DNA of 64,000 nt from Melolontha melolontha. Taxonomy: Eukaryota > Arthropoda > Insecta > Coleoptera > Scarabaeidae. The position numbers and the translations under genes are program-made. This document shows, one piece after another, positions 22,480 to 34,679 of the stretch. Positions within the stretch are counted from its first letter, which is position 1. Every line of letters starts with the position of its first letter. A model generated the notes under the pieces. The model was not told the origin of the DNA and did no database searches. It worked only from the letters and a program-made list of their open reading frames with translations. The stretch is taken from assembly GCA_935421215.2 (NCBI GenBank), contig OW285235.1, positions 137,511,832 to 137,575,831 on the forward strand, written 5' to 3'.

Positions 22480-23710
22480 CCTGCTGCGACTTTTTTCTTG
22501 TAATTCAGATTACGAATTATTTTTTGAAATATTGTTGCTCATCTATAATTATCTCATTTTTATTTAAACTATTTCTCAGTTTGGGCGTGTTTCCCGATAA
22601 ATGGAAAGTTGCATTTGTAAATGCTATGTGTAAATCAGGCCCATATGTTTCTAATTATTGTCCCATTAGTGTGTTGCCTATTTTGGGTAAAGTACTAGAC
22701 TCCATAGTCGCTGAGAAGGTTTGTGCTACATATTCCAATATAATTATTCCAGGTCAGCATGAATTCGTTCAACATAAAAGCATCGAAACTAACTTACTCG
22801 TTTATGAGCGTTGTATATTTGAACTAATAGAGATACGTTTTTAAGTTGACTCAGTTTACATGGATTTTATCAGAGCTATCGATTGAATTAACAATGACTT
22901 ATTACTTTGGAAAGTGGAAGTTTATTGGTAAACTTGGTCATGGTTAAAATGTATTATTGAATTATGTTCGGATTGTATGCATTGGCTCCAGTCGATCTTG
23001 TCTATCTCTAGGTACTTCCGGTGTTCCGCTACTCATTAATTAAATCAAATTCTGTTTTTATTTTGTAAACGATATTGAATACCGTATAATCTTCAGCAAA
23101 TTTTCGTTTGCTGACAATCTAAAAGTTTACGATTTCTTCTCAATATGATTTTTTTTTACTTAAAGTATAATATAAACGCCTTTTCATTGTGGTGGAAGGA
23201 CAACAACATCTCATTAAATACTGAAAAATGTAAAATTATCTTACAAAGAAGTGGAAATTATATACGAAATACTCATACTTTATGCACGGCTGTTTACTGA
23301 AAAGTAGTCCTTATCAAAGATCTGGGCATTATCTTAGATTCCACTAAGCGCTTACTTTCTGTTGATTGTGTATTGACGACCTCATATGCAGAGTGAACAA
23401 AATCTACGGCTTTATTTAATGCCATATTTTTATAGTTATTATATCAGAGTTTAGTTCGATTTGCTGGAATATTACTGTATAGTTTGGAATCTTCACGTTG
23501 AATATTATTCAAACAGAATTTAATATCTTCAATGCAGATTTTGTTTGAACTAAATATCAACAAGCATAGGATACTGGTATTTGCATTTTCACAGTACGGT
23601 GTATGGCTGCAATACGCCTATAATCGTATAACAAAGGAAATGAATTAACTACCAACTGACGTTATAGCATACAAAAAATCTATCGTAAATTCAATATACA
23701 ATTTTTTTCT
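22480..23710 (+). pseudogene. Non-LTR retrotransposon reverse transcriptase relic
   Basis: Jockey-like reverse transcriptase in several frames. The best part (22524-22844) reads GVFPDKWKVAFVNAMCKSG, then YCPISVLPILGKVLDSIV (the RPISLLP-fingers motif), IIPGQHEFVQHKSIETNLL (QHGF motif) and YERCIFELIE. Downstream frames give VYMDFIRAID (motif A, catalytic Asp kept), then NISLNTEKCKIILQRSGN and VLIKDLGIILDSTKR of the thumb and connection, and LPTDVIAYKKSI near 23660. Motif C (YADD) is not readable. Several stops and shifts show an old copy. The endonuclease domain was not found upstream. Confidence 0.78.
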
Positions 23711-25190
23711 CCTAATTATCATTAATTTACTCTATAACCTTTTGAAACATGTCATTTTTGATCCTATGCAATGAAAATGGGTATGGAAACTAAAAGATGA
23801 ATTAGAAAATTCTCTGCGAACAGTAGCATATTTCCCGTCAATTTGTGATAAAAGACCAAGTATTAAAATTACGAGGAAATATTGTTAAAATGGCGTCTAG
23901 ATTGGTTAACCGAACAATTCTAAAATATTTAATAGGATTTCAGAATCGATTATTACCTTAAAAATAATTCATGTTTTTAGCTACGAATAATATTGTTCAT
24001 CTTGTTGTTTATCGAATCAATTTAACATGCTTGGAAAACTACCCAGCTTTGCAAAAATAAGTCTTGAGGATACATATAACAAAATTTTTTGTCACGAATT
24101 TTGATTTGGTTTTAGAAGCAATATTAAGGCAAGATAGTATTAATATAAATTAGAACTAGGAATACATATCATTTCTCTTTGGAAACAACATTAATCAAGT
24201 CGGTTTCGTCGTAATAATCAAATCATCTTTGAACGTAATCTTATATTTTATAGTTTCTTGTCTAATTTCTTGTTATGGTTCTTCCTTCCTCCTCATCTAT
24301 TTCCTCTTACTCTGAAAATATCTAGATGTATGTACTAATCTTAGAAAAGTTTATGTTTATTTAGGTGGCCTTAGTGGATGCTTCAGTTGGTATTTTTGTG
24401 CCGTTATTCACTGAATCTATGCGCATTCTTCCGTTCTTTTTACTTATTGTAATTAATATACACTCTATTTCCTTTCTCTCATTCTTTTTTTATTTGCTTA
24501 ATCCATTCTCTTCTTTGTTCTAAAGTGCTTTTTTAATATACTTCGTCAATGCATCATCATGCGTCTTTTTCGATTTTCTTTTTATAACTAATATTTTATT
24601 TCATAGCGCCATTATAAATAGTTTCATATGAAATGACCTTAATTTATTATCTTTCTTCTTCCCGAGTCTTATTATTTTCTCGGATATCCTAACACACTAT
24701 TCACTTGTCTACTTGTAGCCATATTAGCATTATGTAGCATTATTTCTGTAGTTTTCGTTCTTAGGTTTGCTTTGTTTTCTGTTTACGAACAGACTCGCCA
24801 TTCAAACATTTTAAGATTTTCCTTTTTTAATTCATCTATTGCTATGAAATTTTACTTCAATTTTTCTTTATTGCTTCCTGTAGTTATTAAGAAATTTTAA
24901 ATACATATTAACTACCTATTTAAATTATCTATAAAAACAATTTTCCTTGTATATGGTTCTCATAAGCTCTCTCTCGCTCTCTTATCCTCGATATAATATA
25001 ATAATAGATATTTATTTATTTCCACTGGAAACCGCCTCTGTATTGCTCGTATTCCTGTGCCACAAGAGGTTGACCCGTATTGACTACTTGAAAGTCGCAC
25101 TTCTCTAACAGCTGATTCGTGCTTATCAAGTGTTTATTTCAAATATTCAGCGTTTGATAAAGCTTGTTTCTTTATTTTCGCTATAACTTA
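23711..25190. other. AT-rich sequence, partly pyrimidine-rich
   Basis: No gene recognised. A CT-rich stretch (about 24240-24840) looks like low-complexity DNA. Confidence 0.4.
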
Positions 25191-25377
25191 GGCCCGGCTT
25201 CATAATCAATTTAATGCGCCTTTAAATTTAAAAGTATAGTTTAACTTTTACAATGCGTTCCATAATCACTGTTTAAAGTAAAAGTCCACTTAAACTCTAA
25301 GGTGGAATTAGTTTCACTTCAACTCAAAAGTATGCTTTAAATTTAACCTATATTGAACGCTATTTATTTTATAGTAT

Positions 25378-25978
25378 TGATTTCACAAAACAAATAGCGG
25401 TAAACAATAGTTATAAAAGTAGCGTAATTGACAGTATACTAAAGAAAAAACAGTTACAAGCGGCCCTTAGTTTAGTATATCCTAAAGATAGTGCTAATTT
25501 GAAACAATTTGTCTCGTTAACTTACTTCGGTAAAATAAGCGAGCAAATTGGAAATATAATTTCAAAAAATAATAGTAATGTTAGTATAGCTTACAAACCA
25601 TATGTAAAAACAAGTAATTTCATTTTTAACGCAAAACCTAAAACAGATATCAATAACAAATCAGGAGTGTATAAATTATATTGTAATGATTGTAAAAGTG
25701 TATATATAGGTCAGACTGGTCGAAGTTTTATTATACGGGAAAAAGAACACAGGAGGTCATATAAACTAAAGAAGACAGATTAAACATTCGCAAACCATCT
25801 TATTACAGAAAGGCATACATTTGGTCACCGTAAAATATTACATTTGGCCGAGAAAGGTCGTAAATTAAATCTTTTAGAGGCCCTAGAGATTTTTAAAAGC
25901 CGGAACAACACAATAGATATCGTTTTAAACGACCAGTTGGATCTTATATATACACCTCTTTTCCAATGTTGTATATAA
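25378..25978 (+). pseudogene. PLE protein C-terminus with GIY-YIG nuclease
   Basis: Forward frame from about 25378 reads QIAVNNSYKSSVIDSILKKK, then SLVYPKDSANLKQFVSLTY, the linker before the nuclease in PLE proteins. The GIY-YIG domain follows: SGVYKLYCNDCKSVYIGQTGR (25654-25716), with an Arg at the usual place, then REKEHRRSYKLKKTD. A TAA at 25781 ends the frame. Beyond it the same frame continues TFANHLITERHTFG, KGRKLNLLEALEIFKS and DQLDLIYTPLF to about 25970. The reverse transcriptase is missing, so the copy is 5' truncated. It is related to the 13136-14110 lineage. Confidence 0.85.
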
Positions 25979-26078
25979 TAGTTAAGTATATAGTAGTAAT
26001 TTTAAATAACATCATAAACCACCTCCATATATTTTTGTGTCATTTATAAGTTCTATGTAGGCCTGCAACTTTTGCAGT

Positions 26079-26108
26079 TTGATAATGACATTGTATGTCG
26101 AAACCGCG
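26079..26108 (+). ncRNA. Hammerhead-like PLE terminal motif (degenerate)
   Basis: TTGATAATGACATTGTATGTC followed by GAAACCGCG: a short stem (GACAT, ATGTC) between a decayed CUGANGA-like core and GAAAC. It lies 110 bp after the end of the GIY-YIG frame, the expected place for a PLE 3' end. Confidence 0.4.
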
Positions 26109-26177
26109 GTCACGATTATATGTGAATAAAGTGGTAAAACAAAGTTATTGTTTTATTTTATTTTATTATTTTCAAAA

Positions 26178-27162
26178 TGAATTACCACAAAGTCACGGCT
26201 ACCAGTATTAATTTTCTTAAAGATAACGAAACTGAATTCTTCGAAAGATTCCGACTAACAAAGCCAACGGTACTTTCATTATTGGAACAAATTGAGCTAG
26301 CTACTAGAAACTAGCTACAAACAGGTATGGTAATTGTGTTATCTATAAGAGCTTTTGAATAACATGTTTTACAGAGGAGGTAGCATTCCGCCAATGATCC
26401 AACTGCTGTTAACACTACGATTCTTTGCTACGGGACGTTTGCTCATTTCAGCGGCCGATTTTGTCGGTACGTCAAAAGCGTCCGCATGTAGAATTGTGAA
26501 GAGGGTATCGCATGTTTTGCCTTATTAGGTTAAGAATATATAAATATGTATGTTACTGACGAAGAAATTGAAAGAGAAGCTGAAAATGTTTATAAAAAAG
26601 CTAGATTCCATAGGGTAATTGGTGCAATTGACTGCATATTAATTAGAATTCAGTCTCCTGGAGGAGAAGATGCAGAAATTTTGCGATGTGGAAAGATTTT
26701 TTTGCTTTAAACGTCCAAACAGTGTCCAATAACAGCAGGCTGAAGCAGTCTTTTGAAAGTAGAAGTTATGGACGGTATCTATTGGTTGGCATTAGTGGAT
26801 ATACTATTAAACCAAATCTAATGATACCATTCCAACAAACAGTGACGCCTGCTGAAAACCTTTACAATGAGTTCATAATCAGGACCCGTGATGTAGTCGA
26901 AAGACAATATGATGTGTGGAAAAGGAGATTTCCCATATTAAGCTTGGAGATGAGAGTCCAGGTGCCTACTGTTATGCACATTATTGTTGCAACAGCTTTA
27001 CTGCATAACATTGCTTTGGAGATGAATGAAGAGTTATCCCAGAATTGGTTACAGAATGTACCTGAACTAGAGCAACAGAACGATCAACATGTTAACAATC
27101 AACCAAACCGACGCCGATATGTAAGGCAGTTATTGATAAATGAACATTTTGCTCGTCTGTAA
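26178..27162 (+). pseudogene. HARBI1-like Harbinger nuclease, internally deleted
   Basis: Transposase of the PIF/Harbinger superfamily. N-terminus from MNYHKVTATSINFLKDNE (26178) and ERFRLTKPTVLSLLEQI; then a decayed helix region; then VTDEEIEREAENVYKKARF, and HRVIGAIDCILIRIQSPGGE with the first catalytic Asp. After a frameshift near 26690 the open part 26686-27162 reads FFALNVQTVSNNSRLKQSF, so the conserved block holding the second catalytic Asp (PGSTHD-type) is deleted. Next YLLVGISGYTIKPNLM shows the third-motif Asp of the GDSGY pattern changed to Ile. The tail VMHIIVATALLHNIAL is typical. Non-functional. Confidence 0.85.
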
Positions 27163-27492
27163 TATTCTATTAGCTGTCATATAAAGTACGTACATTCTCT
27201 GTATAATTTTTTGTATCAAAATAAAAGATAATTTAGGCCATATATTTTTTTTTGGTATTCATAAACTATAGTTTTAGATTAAAGGTATAAATGATTGCGT
27301 CTACAATTATTAGGCACCTCCTACCGAGTTGTTGTGAATATACTATTCCCTTTTAATACGTTATGTTAACACTAGTAGATAAACATGATTTCTTTACATA
27401 ATGCTCAAAATAATTGTACAATTTTCATTTAAGATTATTAATAATACGGAAATTTTTTTTTTTAAATTTAGAGGCATATTTGCATTATTTTA

Positions 27493-27747
27493 TTAAATAC
27501 TCTTCTTTTTTAATTCCAAATCTAATAGTCGCATTTTTTTTTCGGTGCTCTTCCTCTCTCGTGTTCTGGATTTCTTAAATTTCTCACACATTTTAAATAA
27601 TTGTAACCACAACCAAACAACAATACGAAAACTGTACAAATGGCACATAAAACGGAAGAAAATAATAAAAATAATACCAAAAGGAACTAACAAATAATGT
27701 GACCAACCTAAGTGTTTTGTGTTAACATCGACTTTTATTAAAGGCAC
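27493..27747 (-). pseudogene. Possible Harbinger Myb/SANT partner protein, C-terminal end
   Basis: Minus-strand frame ending TRERKSTEKKMRLLDLELKKKSI. This basic coiled-coil tail resembles the end of the Myb/SANT (MADF-like) DNA-binding proteins encoded beside Harbinger nucleases, often on the opposite strand as here. The N-terminal part of the frame is hydrophobic and not family-like, so only the last 30 or so codons are credible. Position inside the element and orientation support the call; sequence evidence is thin. Confidence 0.4.
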
Positions 27748-27862
27748 ACACAGTTTCCGTTATGAAACGCGTCTACTAAAGTGGAGTTCTTGAAGGCACG
27801 TTTGACTCAAAGGGGTCTTTACTTAAAGGGACTTTTAGCTGCGATTATGAAACCGGGCCTTA

Positions 27863-28970
27863 GTACTTTAATTAAATCACTTTTAATATTTCAGTAATAA
27901 TCCCAAAATAAATTTATACTTTGGAACTAAATTATGCGTGTTATATTATTGAAATTGAAGACTGAACTAAACTGAGATAGAAAGTATATTTTGGGTAAAT
28001 AAAAAGATCTATTAATATTCATTTTAAAGAACAAATCAACTTTTGTATATTTGGTATACAAGGTATAGTGCTACTTTAAAGAACTTAAAATTATTAAAGA
28101 ATGTGAAATTTAGTCAATTAGACTTGTTTGAAGAAGTAAAATAAATCCAAATGAAGGACCGATACCTAACACATTGTTATTTAATTTGTGGATAAAGCAT
28201 TCCATCTCTGTTAATGTTCATAAATGTTAACGGTTAGATAATTATTGAAAGGTGGTTTTGAAAATGGACTGTGCCAAAAAACGTGAAGCCTGGAGTTCTT
28301 AGTGTATATTTATTATGCTTACATTTTCCGAAAATTTACTAATATTTAAGGATAATCTATGATTTACTCATCACTCTGATAATTATGTAAGATATTTTTG
28401 TAACACTATACAATCGACGCTGTTAATTACTTAAAAAATCTAGAGATAATCCACATATACTAAATTGTAACAATAATAATTTTAAAAATATTATTAATGA
28501 ATAATGTAACGCTGGTGGGTCTAGGTTTGATCAACATTACTTTCTGTAGCGAAACTTTTTAATTTTATACTTCAGTAACCACGTATCATGACTATTTGTA
28601 AAATGCGTTTTTAATATTTCTAAGGCATCTGAATGGAAATAAAAATATTATTGCATCTGCAGTACATTATATGGTGCTCGGCACCGTAAAAGGTGCACGA
28701 TAGTCAATGGAAATCATATCTCACTCGTTTTTAATCCATCGCTCCTGGCGATTTGAGTAAAATTACTTTGATTCGTTATTGTTGATCTATCTTGGACAAA
28801 ACAATGCTAACCCCTATTGATGAACACATGTTTACATACTTTCAAGAATATAAAGTTTAAAAATTTTTACAAAATTAGATATTAAGGGAAGAGAACGATA
28901 ATTTTAAATTTTATTTATTCTGGTCTTAAAATCCCCGTTACTTTAGTATTCTGTATAATAATATACATAA
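27863..28970. other. AT-rich sequence without recognised gene
   Basis: Nothing recognised on either strand. Confidence 0.4.
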
Positions 28971-28973
28971 GGT

Positions 28974-29260
28974 ATTCAAAAAGTTCCGAAATTGATTTTT
29001 TTGTGGACAGAATGAACGAAATAATGAATTCTTTTTTAACTTTTCTATATAATCTCTTCCCGTTTCTTTACAATGTTTCCTAAAATGCGTGTTATGTTTC
29101 TTCTTATATATTCGAGGTAATCAAAGCGCTTTTATTGTAGTTCAATTTTCATTTTTGGAAGCAAACGAAAAGACTGTAGGAGATAGATCCGGCAAATATG
29201 GACATTTTATATTACTGACACCAATTTTTTGACTAGAAACCGAGAATAAGCATTTCAAAA
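28974..29260 (-). pseudogene. Mariner element end with transposase C-terminus (weak)
   Basis: A tip-like sequence GGTATTCAAAAAGTTCCG lies at 28976, similar to ends of Mos1/mori-type mariners. Reading the minus strand toward it gives KCPYLPDLSPTVFSF (about 29215-29170), which resembles the PPYSPDLSPCDFFLF block carrying the third catalytic Asp, and then decayed tail sequence to the tip. The third Asp itself is replaced (PTVF). The sequence upstream of the block is not family-like. Confidence 0.45.
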
Positions 29261-30735
29261 GACTATCCAGAAGTTCATAAAAAACTGGATCAATAATTTG
29301 ACTTGAACGCACGTACTCCCATATTCTTTTCAGTGTTGGAAGTGGAGGGTGGTCTTTCTCTAGGTTTGCTATTCGGTGATTTACGGCAGTTTCTAAACTG
29401 TAAGTACCATTCAAATACCTTGCCGCGACCTAAACAATTGGTTCTCTAAGCGAAGTTCTATCATCAATCCTTTGATAGCATTTTTTCCAATTAAAACAAA
29501 ACTTTATTGTAGCTCTTTGATTTATTAAAGATATGGTAACACATAGATTTAAATATGTGTGTCTGTTTGAAGACACAAGTCACTAACATTCCTAGAGTTT
29601 TTGTAGTAGTTGTAGGTCATCGGCGAATTACAGATTATTATTTTTATGTTCATAAAGGATCGAGTCCCAAAACTGTCTGCATTCTCTGTATATACCTGAT
29701 ATAATCCAATTTGAGGGGTTTCAACAGGCAGTAATGCAGAACTTTGTAAAAAGAATAACAACAGAGCTACTAAACCTTATCTAAATTCAAACTGGAACGA
29801 GAGTTGCGTGGCAATAGGAAGGTGTGGTCTTTAATGTTTTCTTGGAAGCATTAGACGATATCTCCTTGCATTTTGACTTGTCCGATTAAGCGGGGCTCCG
29901 TCCGACGAACTGTTATTTCTCTTTGTACAAATGAGGACAATATGAATAAAGTACGAAGCATGAACTTATAAAATTGCAAGACGGAAAGCTTCCGTATGTA
30001 AATCAGGGAAAGAGTGAACTGGGGTCATCTACAGAAGTAAATACATAAGAAAGTAGACCTTATTGTGAGATTAATCAGCTAAACTATTTAGGAATTTTAA
30101 GGCTAAAGCATAAAAATTGGTTAAATAAGTTCAAGGTTGCATACAGGCTAAAAAGGCCACGACTTACTTCACCAGGCACGTGCAAATGAAGCAGGCAACC
30201 CCAGATAGAAAAACGGAGACCTTTCTCTCGGAGCTACCAGGCTTAATTAAAGCAATAATTCCAGATAATGTTCTTTAGCCGGATATGAGGACCACAATTG
30301 ATCTAAAAAGTTCGTAGTTAAATGGAGCTATTAAAGAGACATTATTAAAGCCACCGTTGCATGGATTTTTAATGTTTCCACGTAAACTACAAAAACAATG
30401 ATGGGCACCCACATGCAACAGATGCACATCTTCTTTTACTTCATTTTAGTAACTACGGTCAACAAATACAAGATTTACAAGAAAATTATCATTAAAGATA
30501 ATGTTACACTAGACTGAATTAAAAAAAAAAACGAAACGGCTAATTGTAGTGCATTGCTATTTTCAATACCTCATGAAATTCGGGTATATTACCTAATATT
30601 TACACTAACATTTCTATTTCGCAACATGAAGATATTCAGAAAGTAAAATATTACTCTGTACCGAGCTAAAGATAGTGAAGTGTAGTGGGTTGACGTATAA
30701 GCTCGTAGTGTTTCTATTGAATTAATCAAGAATAT
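29261..30735. other. Sequence without recognised gene
   Basis: Open frames here (for example 29549-29761 minus) have no recognised domain. The 30120-30260 stretch is less AT-rich but gave no family resemblance. Confidence 0.4.
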
Positions 30736-30739
30736 CTTC

Positions 30740-31470
30740 TACTCCATTATTTACGATCGTCTGGCAATGATATGGTAATTTTTCGATTCTATGCTTAAAG
30801 AAATCCGGTGGTTTGGAGAAAAGAAATCATCAAGCCAATTTCGAATCGCGACATATTTATCAAAAGAAATTCCTCAAAGGTTGTTCGATGAAGAGCGATA
30901 GAGACAGAAATCTGACGGATATGGAATGACTTACCGTGTTCTTGAATAGCCCCTTTCTGTAATTTTAGCAGTATGAGGGCAAGCGTTATGGTGTTGCAAA
31001 ATGATTTGCCTCCCCGGCCCAGAGCCAACGGAGTTATTAACAGTAAAATCAGCTGCGATAGTTGAATTTCTTGGAAGCAATTTATAGTAGACGACGCCTT
31101 TTTTGTCCTACTAGATGCATAACATCAGCTTACGCAGATGAATATCAGCTTTTGCTCAATGAGCTGTCTTTTTGTTAGGGCCGCTCTTTTCTGTTCTTGA
31201 TGTTAAAATGAAAGCACCATTTTTCATAACTAGTAATAATATGAGGCAGAACAGATTTGGTGATCTAAAAGTTGACGAATTACAAATGTTAACACGTTGA
31301 TTCTTGTCGTTTCCGCTTTAAGATGCGGCAACCAAAGCTCGATTTTTGAACTTTACTCATGAAATTCTCGAGGAGTTATAGAGTTGTGTTATATCTAAAC
31401 CATTCTTTTCTATTTTTGAAGATGAAGGCACAATTTTTCATCACCAGAAACGGTTGATGTGGTTGACGAC
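30740..31470 (-). pseudogene. Mos1-like mariner transposase relic
   Basis: Minus-strand blocks of a mariner transposase in shifting frames: ELWLPHLKAETTRIN (31345-31300), IISYEKWCFHFNIKNRKE (31235-31180) where the GDEKW motif has lost its first Asp (now YEKW), LRKLMLCI, DKKGVVYYKLLPRNSTIAADF (31095-31045), IILQHHNACPHTAK (31000-30960) where the second Asp of HDNARPH is changed to His, and GISFDKYVAIRNWLDDFF (30870-30815), the usual C-terminus. Two of three catalytic residues are lost. A second DEK-like block (GDEKLCLHLQK, about 31440) precedes the first, suggesting a partial duplication. No ends were identified. Confidence 0.72.
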
Positions 31471-32990
31471 CCAAACAATGACAAACTAGCAAAAGAGTCA
31501 CAAACACCCATTGAATGTATATGTCGTGTTATGCCCTATTAGTTACGATCAACTACAATGGCAAATTTCTGAGTTGATTGGCGTAGATCATCCTGTATTA
31601 AACATTCAGACCATCTTCCTGGCCGTTGCGAATCTCTTATGTCGAAGTTATCTCTTTAAATCGAGATAATCAAATCATTTCCGTACTCTACTCTTACCAA
31701 TTCCGCTTTCTTCGTAAACGGCATGATTCCAGTAGCTTGCGATGTCTGTTGAATTTGGACAAAACGATATGTCGGAATTGCTTTTATTTTCTACTGGATA
31801 TTTCATTGTTTTTTGTGAATAATTAATATAATCTTGGTAAAAATTTAAAACCTATTCAGCTGAACAGAAACACGACATTAAAATAACTTTGACATATTCC
31901 TAACGTTTGTTATTTCAAGGCACTCATTCTACAAACCAAAAACGCTACGAATTTATAGTACAATAAAAAATAGAAAAGTAACTTTAATATTGTTATCTAA
32001 CGTATCTATATCAGTCACAGATGAAACTATAGTTATTACCTTTCGGCAATTAATACTATTCGAAAATAAGTTAGTACAAGAGGATAAAGTTCAATAGTAT
32101 TTACTATATTCAAAGTTATAAGTTTTTGTACAATACAAACCTTGTATGTTGGTAGATTGTGCATAAATTTCCATCTTGTTTATTATCTGATTGGTAATGT
32201 TACATTTTCAAAGTTTACTAGCTTAGGAACATCGAGTACATATTTTAGAAAAATTGCCTTTATGCCCACATCTAAACGTTTATGAAAAATTATACTATTT
32301 GAATTACGTTTACATTAGATTTACATTAATATGCATAAATATATTTATACTTTATTGTTGATTATCGTCATCTAAAGTTTAATAGGGCTCCTTTGATTTT
32401 CTCTTCTATTGCCAAATTCGATGACTTATTGTCCTTAATGTGATAGATTTCCAGTTAATTTTATATGAATTCAATGGCATTACACACATTAGGTCCGGAG
32501 GGATATTATATGTAATAATATATTTTTGTCTTTTGATGATATTCTCATCCTCCTTCTTTTCATGAGGTATTTATTAAAAGACTACCCATTATTTCAGCAA
32601 TTTTTTTAAATTCATTTAATCATGTACCGTTGTTTTTAGAAAATATATCTCTCATGAATTTCAAATATATTTTGTAACTCTATTTCACGCTTTTGAGTGC
32701 AGAATTTGTTTTTGTCAGGTCGGCACAAATATTCATTTACAAACTATAATATGACTTTCATCGGAAGCGTTAATGTAACAACATTTGCATACGACTGTGA
32801 TGTAAAGAGAAACAAAGCAACATGGATTACTAATTAACTTAGCAGACAAAACTGAGAAGGAATTTTAAATGTAAATTATAATACTGAGTGTGTTAAACAT
32901 AAAATAAGTAATAATTTTTCTGGAGAACAAAAATGTTTAACAAAAGATACAGGTAATAAATTGCCAATAAACTTAGTTATTAAATTAAGA
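31471..32990. other. AT-rich sequence without recognised gene
   Basis: Nothing recognised. The forward frame at 31626-31826 has no domain. Confidence 0.4.
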
Positions 32991-32994
32991 TAAT

Positions 32995-33920
32995 TCAATG
33001 GAAGTTCGCAAATTGGTATGTGCTATTATATTAGATTTGAATAAAGTATTTGATAGTGTGGATAATTATATCCTATTATCAAAACTCGATTCATATATTA
33101 TATGAAGTGTTTCGAATGATTCCTTTCAAATCTTTTTTTTCAGATAGGAAATAGATAGCGTGCGTAAATCATAACTCTAAAGCATCTTAATCCCAATCAC
33201 AAATTTTGACAGAAGAAATTCCGCAAGGAAATATTCTGGTCCAATATTGTTTAACATATTTCATAATGTACAATCTACAATTTCCACTTCAGAACATCTT
33301 CAGAACTACGCAGATAACACGACCATTTTAAGAAAAACTAATAATAAATTTGATCTTATCATTAATTATAATCATACATTTAAATGAAATGACACCAATA
33401 TCGCTAATTCTAAACTATCTTCGAGTCTATATTAACGAGCTTTTGAAACGGTCAGCCATATTGCAAATGTATGTTCAAAATTCAATTTTTTCTGCTACCC
33501 AATCTGATCCTTGCCTACATCTATCGATCAATTAATCTTAATAAATGTAAATTATGTGACTTTTTATAATCAATTCGAGTATGGAATTTTGCTTTGGGGA
33601 CAAAACTCGAAATTGAGTAGCGCTTTTATTTCGCGAAAACGTTACGAAAGCTGACTGCTATCATAAATAATAATCTCTTAACAGCATATGCAATTTACAT
33701 AATGTTACATAATGTGTAATGTTCTTTTTTCAAACAAACGATATTTCCAGGATTTTAAATACTGACTTGATGGTATATCCGATGCATCGATTAACGAGGT
33801 ACCTTGGTCGCTTGTATACATAATTATAATAATTTGCCTCTACTTATTAAAATGTCTGAAAATCTAATAATTCTAAAGAAGAGATTGCGATGTTTTCTAT
33901 TAAATTTAGATTAAATTCAG
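32995..33920 (+). pseudogene. Non-LTR reverse transcriptase relic (palm)
   Basis: Forward-strand blocks in two or more frames: LVCAIILDLNKVFDSVDN (33015-33065; motif A with its Asp in LDL-KVFDSV), ILLSKLDSY, then NSARKYSGPILFNIF (33215-33255; motif B, normally IPQGSILGPLLFxIY), STSEHLQNYADNTTILRKTN (33285-33340; motif C, YADD changed to YADN), and near 33870 NSKEEIAMFSIKFRL. Order and spacing fit a Jockey-like RT. The catalytic dyad is mutated and frames are broken. Confidence 0.7.
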
Positions 33921-34670
33921 AGTAAGTACTAAAATAAAAAATAATAGTTATGTTTATTTATGTTATACGTTTTTATGTCTACTACATACATATATTATAT
34001 GAAACAATAATAATATTTCCATTTTCTATTTCTCAATAGAATTTTAAAACTTTTTAGTCTCAGAAAAGTGACAATATAAGTGCACTTTACACGAGTACAT
34101 ACATTTATATATGATATTGTGTCGTAATTTCACCCATAAATTGACAGAAATGATGTACTAAATACATTATTATTTCAACATATAATATATTTTTATAATA
34201 GGAACTCAGAGTTTCAATATTATCTATCTGAAATAATTTCAAAACAAATATGGAATACATGCTATTTAAACGACCTATTTACCAGTTAATATTTAACACA
34301 GCATTTAATGAAGCGTGAAATATATTGACTATGACAAATTGAATGCCTAAACCTAACAAAGAACATGTAGCAAAATTCTCTTTAATTAATTTGAATTTCT
34401 ATAATTCAAAATAACACGGATACATTATTACGAAAAAGTTATGTTTAGACATTAATATGAAAAAATAAACTGAAATATTCAAAGTTTTCATGTTTCATTG
34501 GTCTAGTAAATTAAAAGTACAAAAGCTTTTGTTCTTTATAATTTTTTTCTTCAATTTTAGCATTTGCAAATTGTTATTAATGTTGTAGAAGATTTAGAGG
34601 AAACTAACGAATACCGCCAACTGCGATAATAAATCACAAGAGAAATTAGATATTGCATAATAATAATAAT
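33921..34670. other. AT-rich sequence without recognised gene
   Basis: Nothing recognised. Confidence 0.4.
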
Positions 34671-34679
34671 GATAATTTT

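Larger units (their letters stand above)
25191..27859 (+). mobile_element. PIF/Harbinger element with nested PLE
   Basis: Inverted tips GGCCCGGCTTCATAATC (25191) and GATTATGAAACCGGGCC (ending 27859) are flanked by TTA on both sides (25188-25190 and 27860-27862), the target duplication typical of PIF/Harbinger. The element keeps a broken DDE nuclease gene on the plus strand and a possible second (Myb/SANT-partner) gene on the minus strand near its right end, the usual two-gene plan. Between the left tip and the nuclease gene lies an unrelated truncated PLE (about 25375-26150), inserted later. Confidence 0.88.

Noticed and set aside
24240..24840. Pyrimidine-rich tract
   Set aside because: Low complexity without repeat periodicity or coding pattern.
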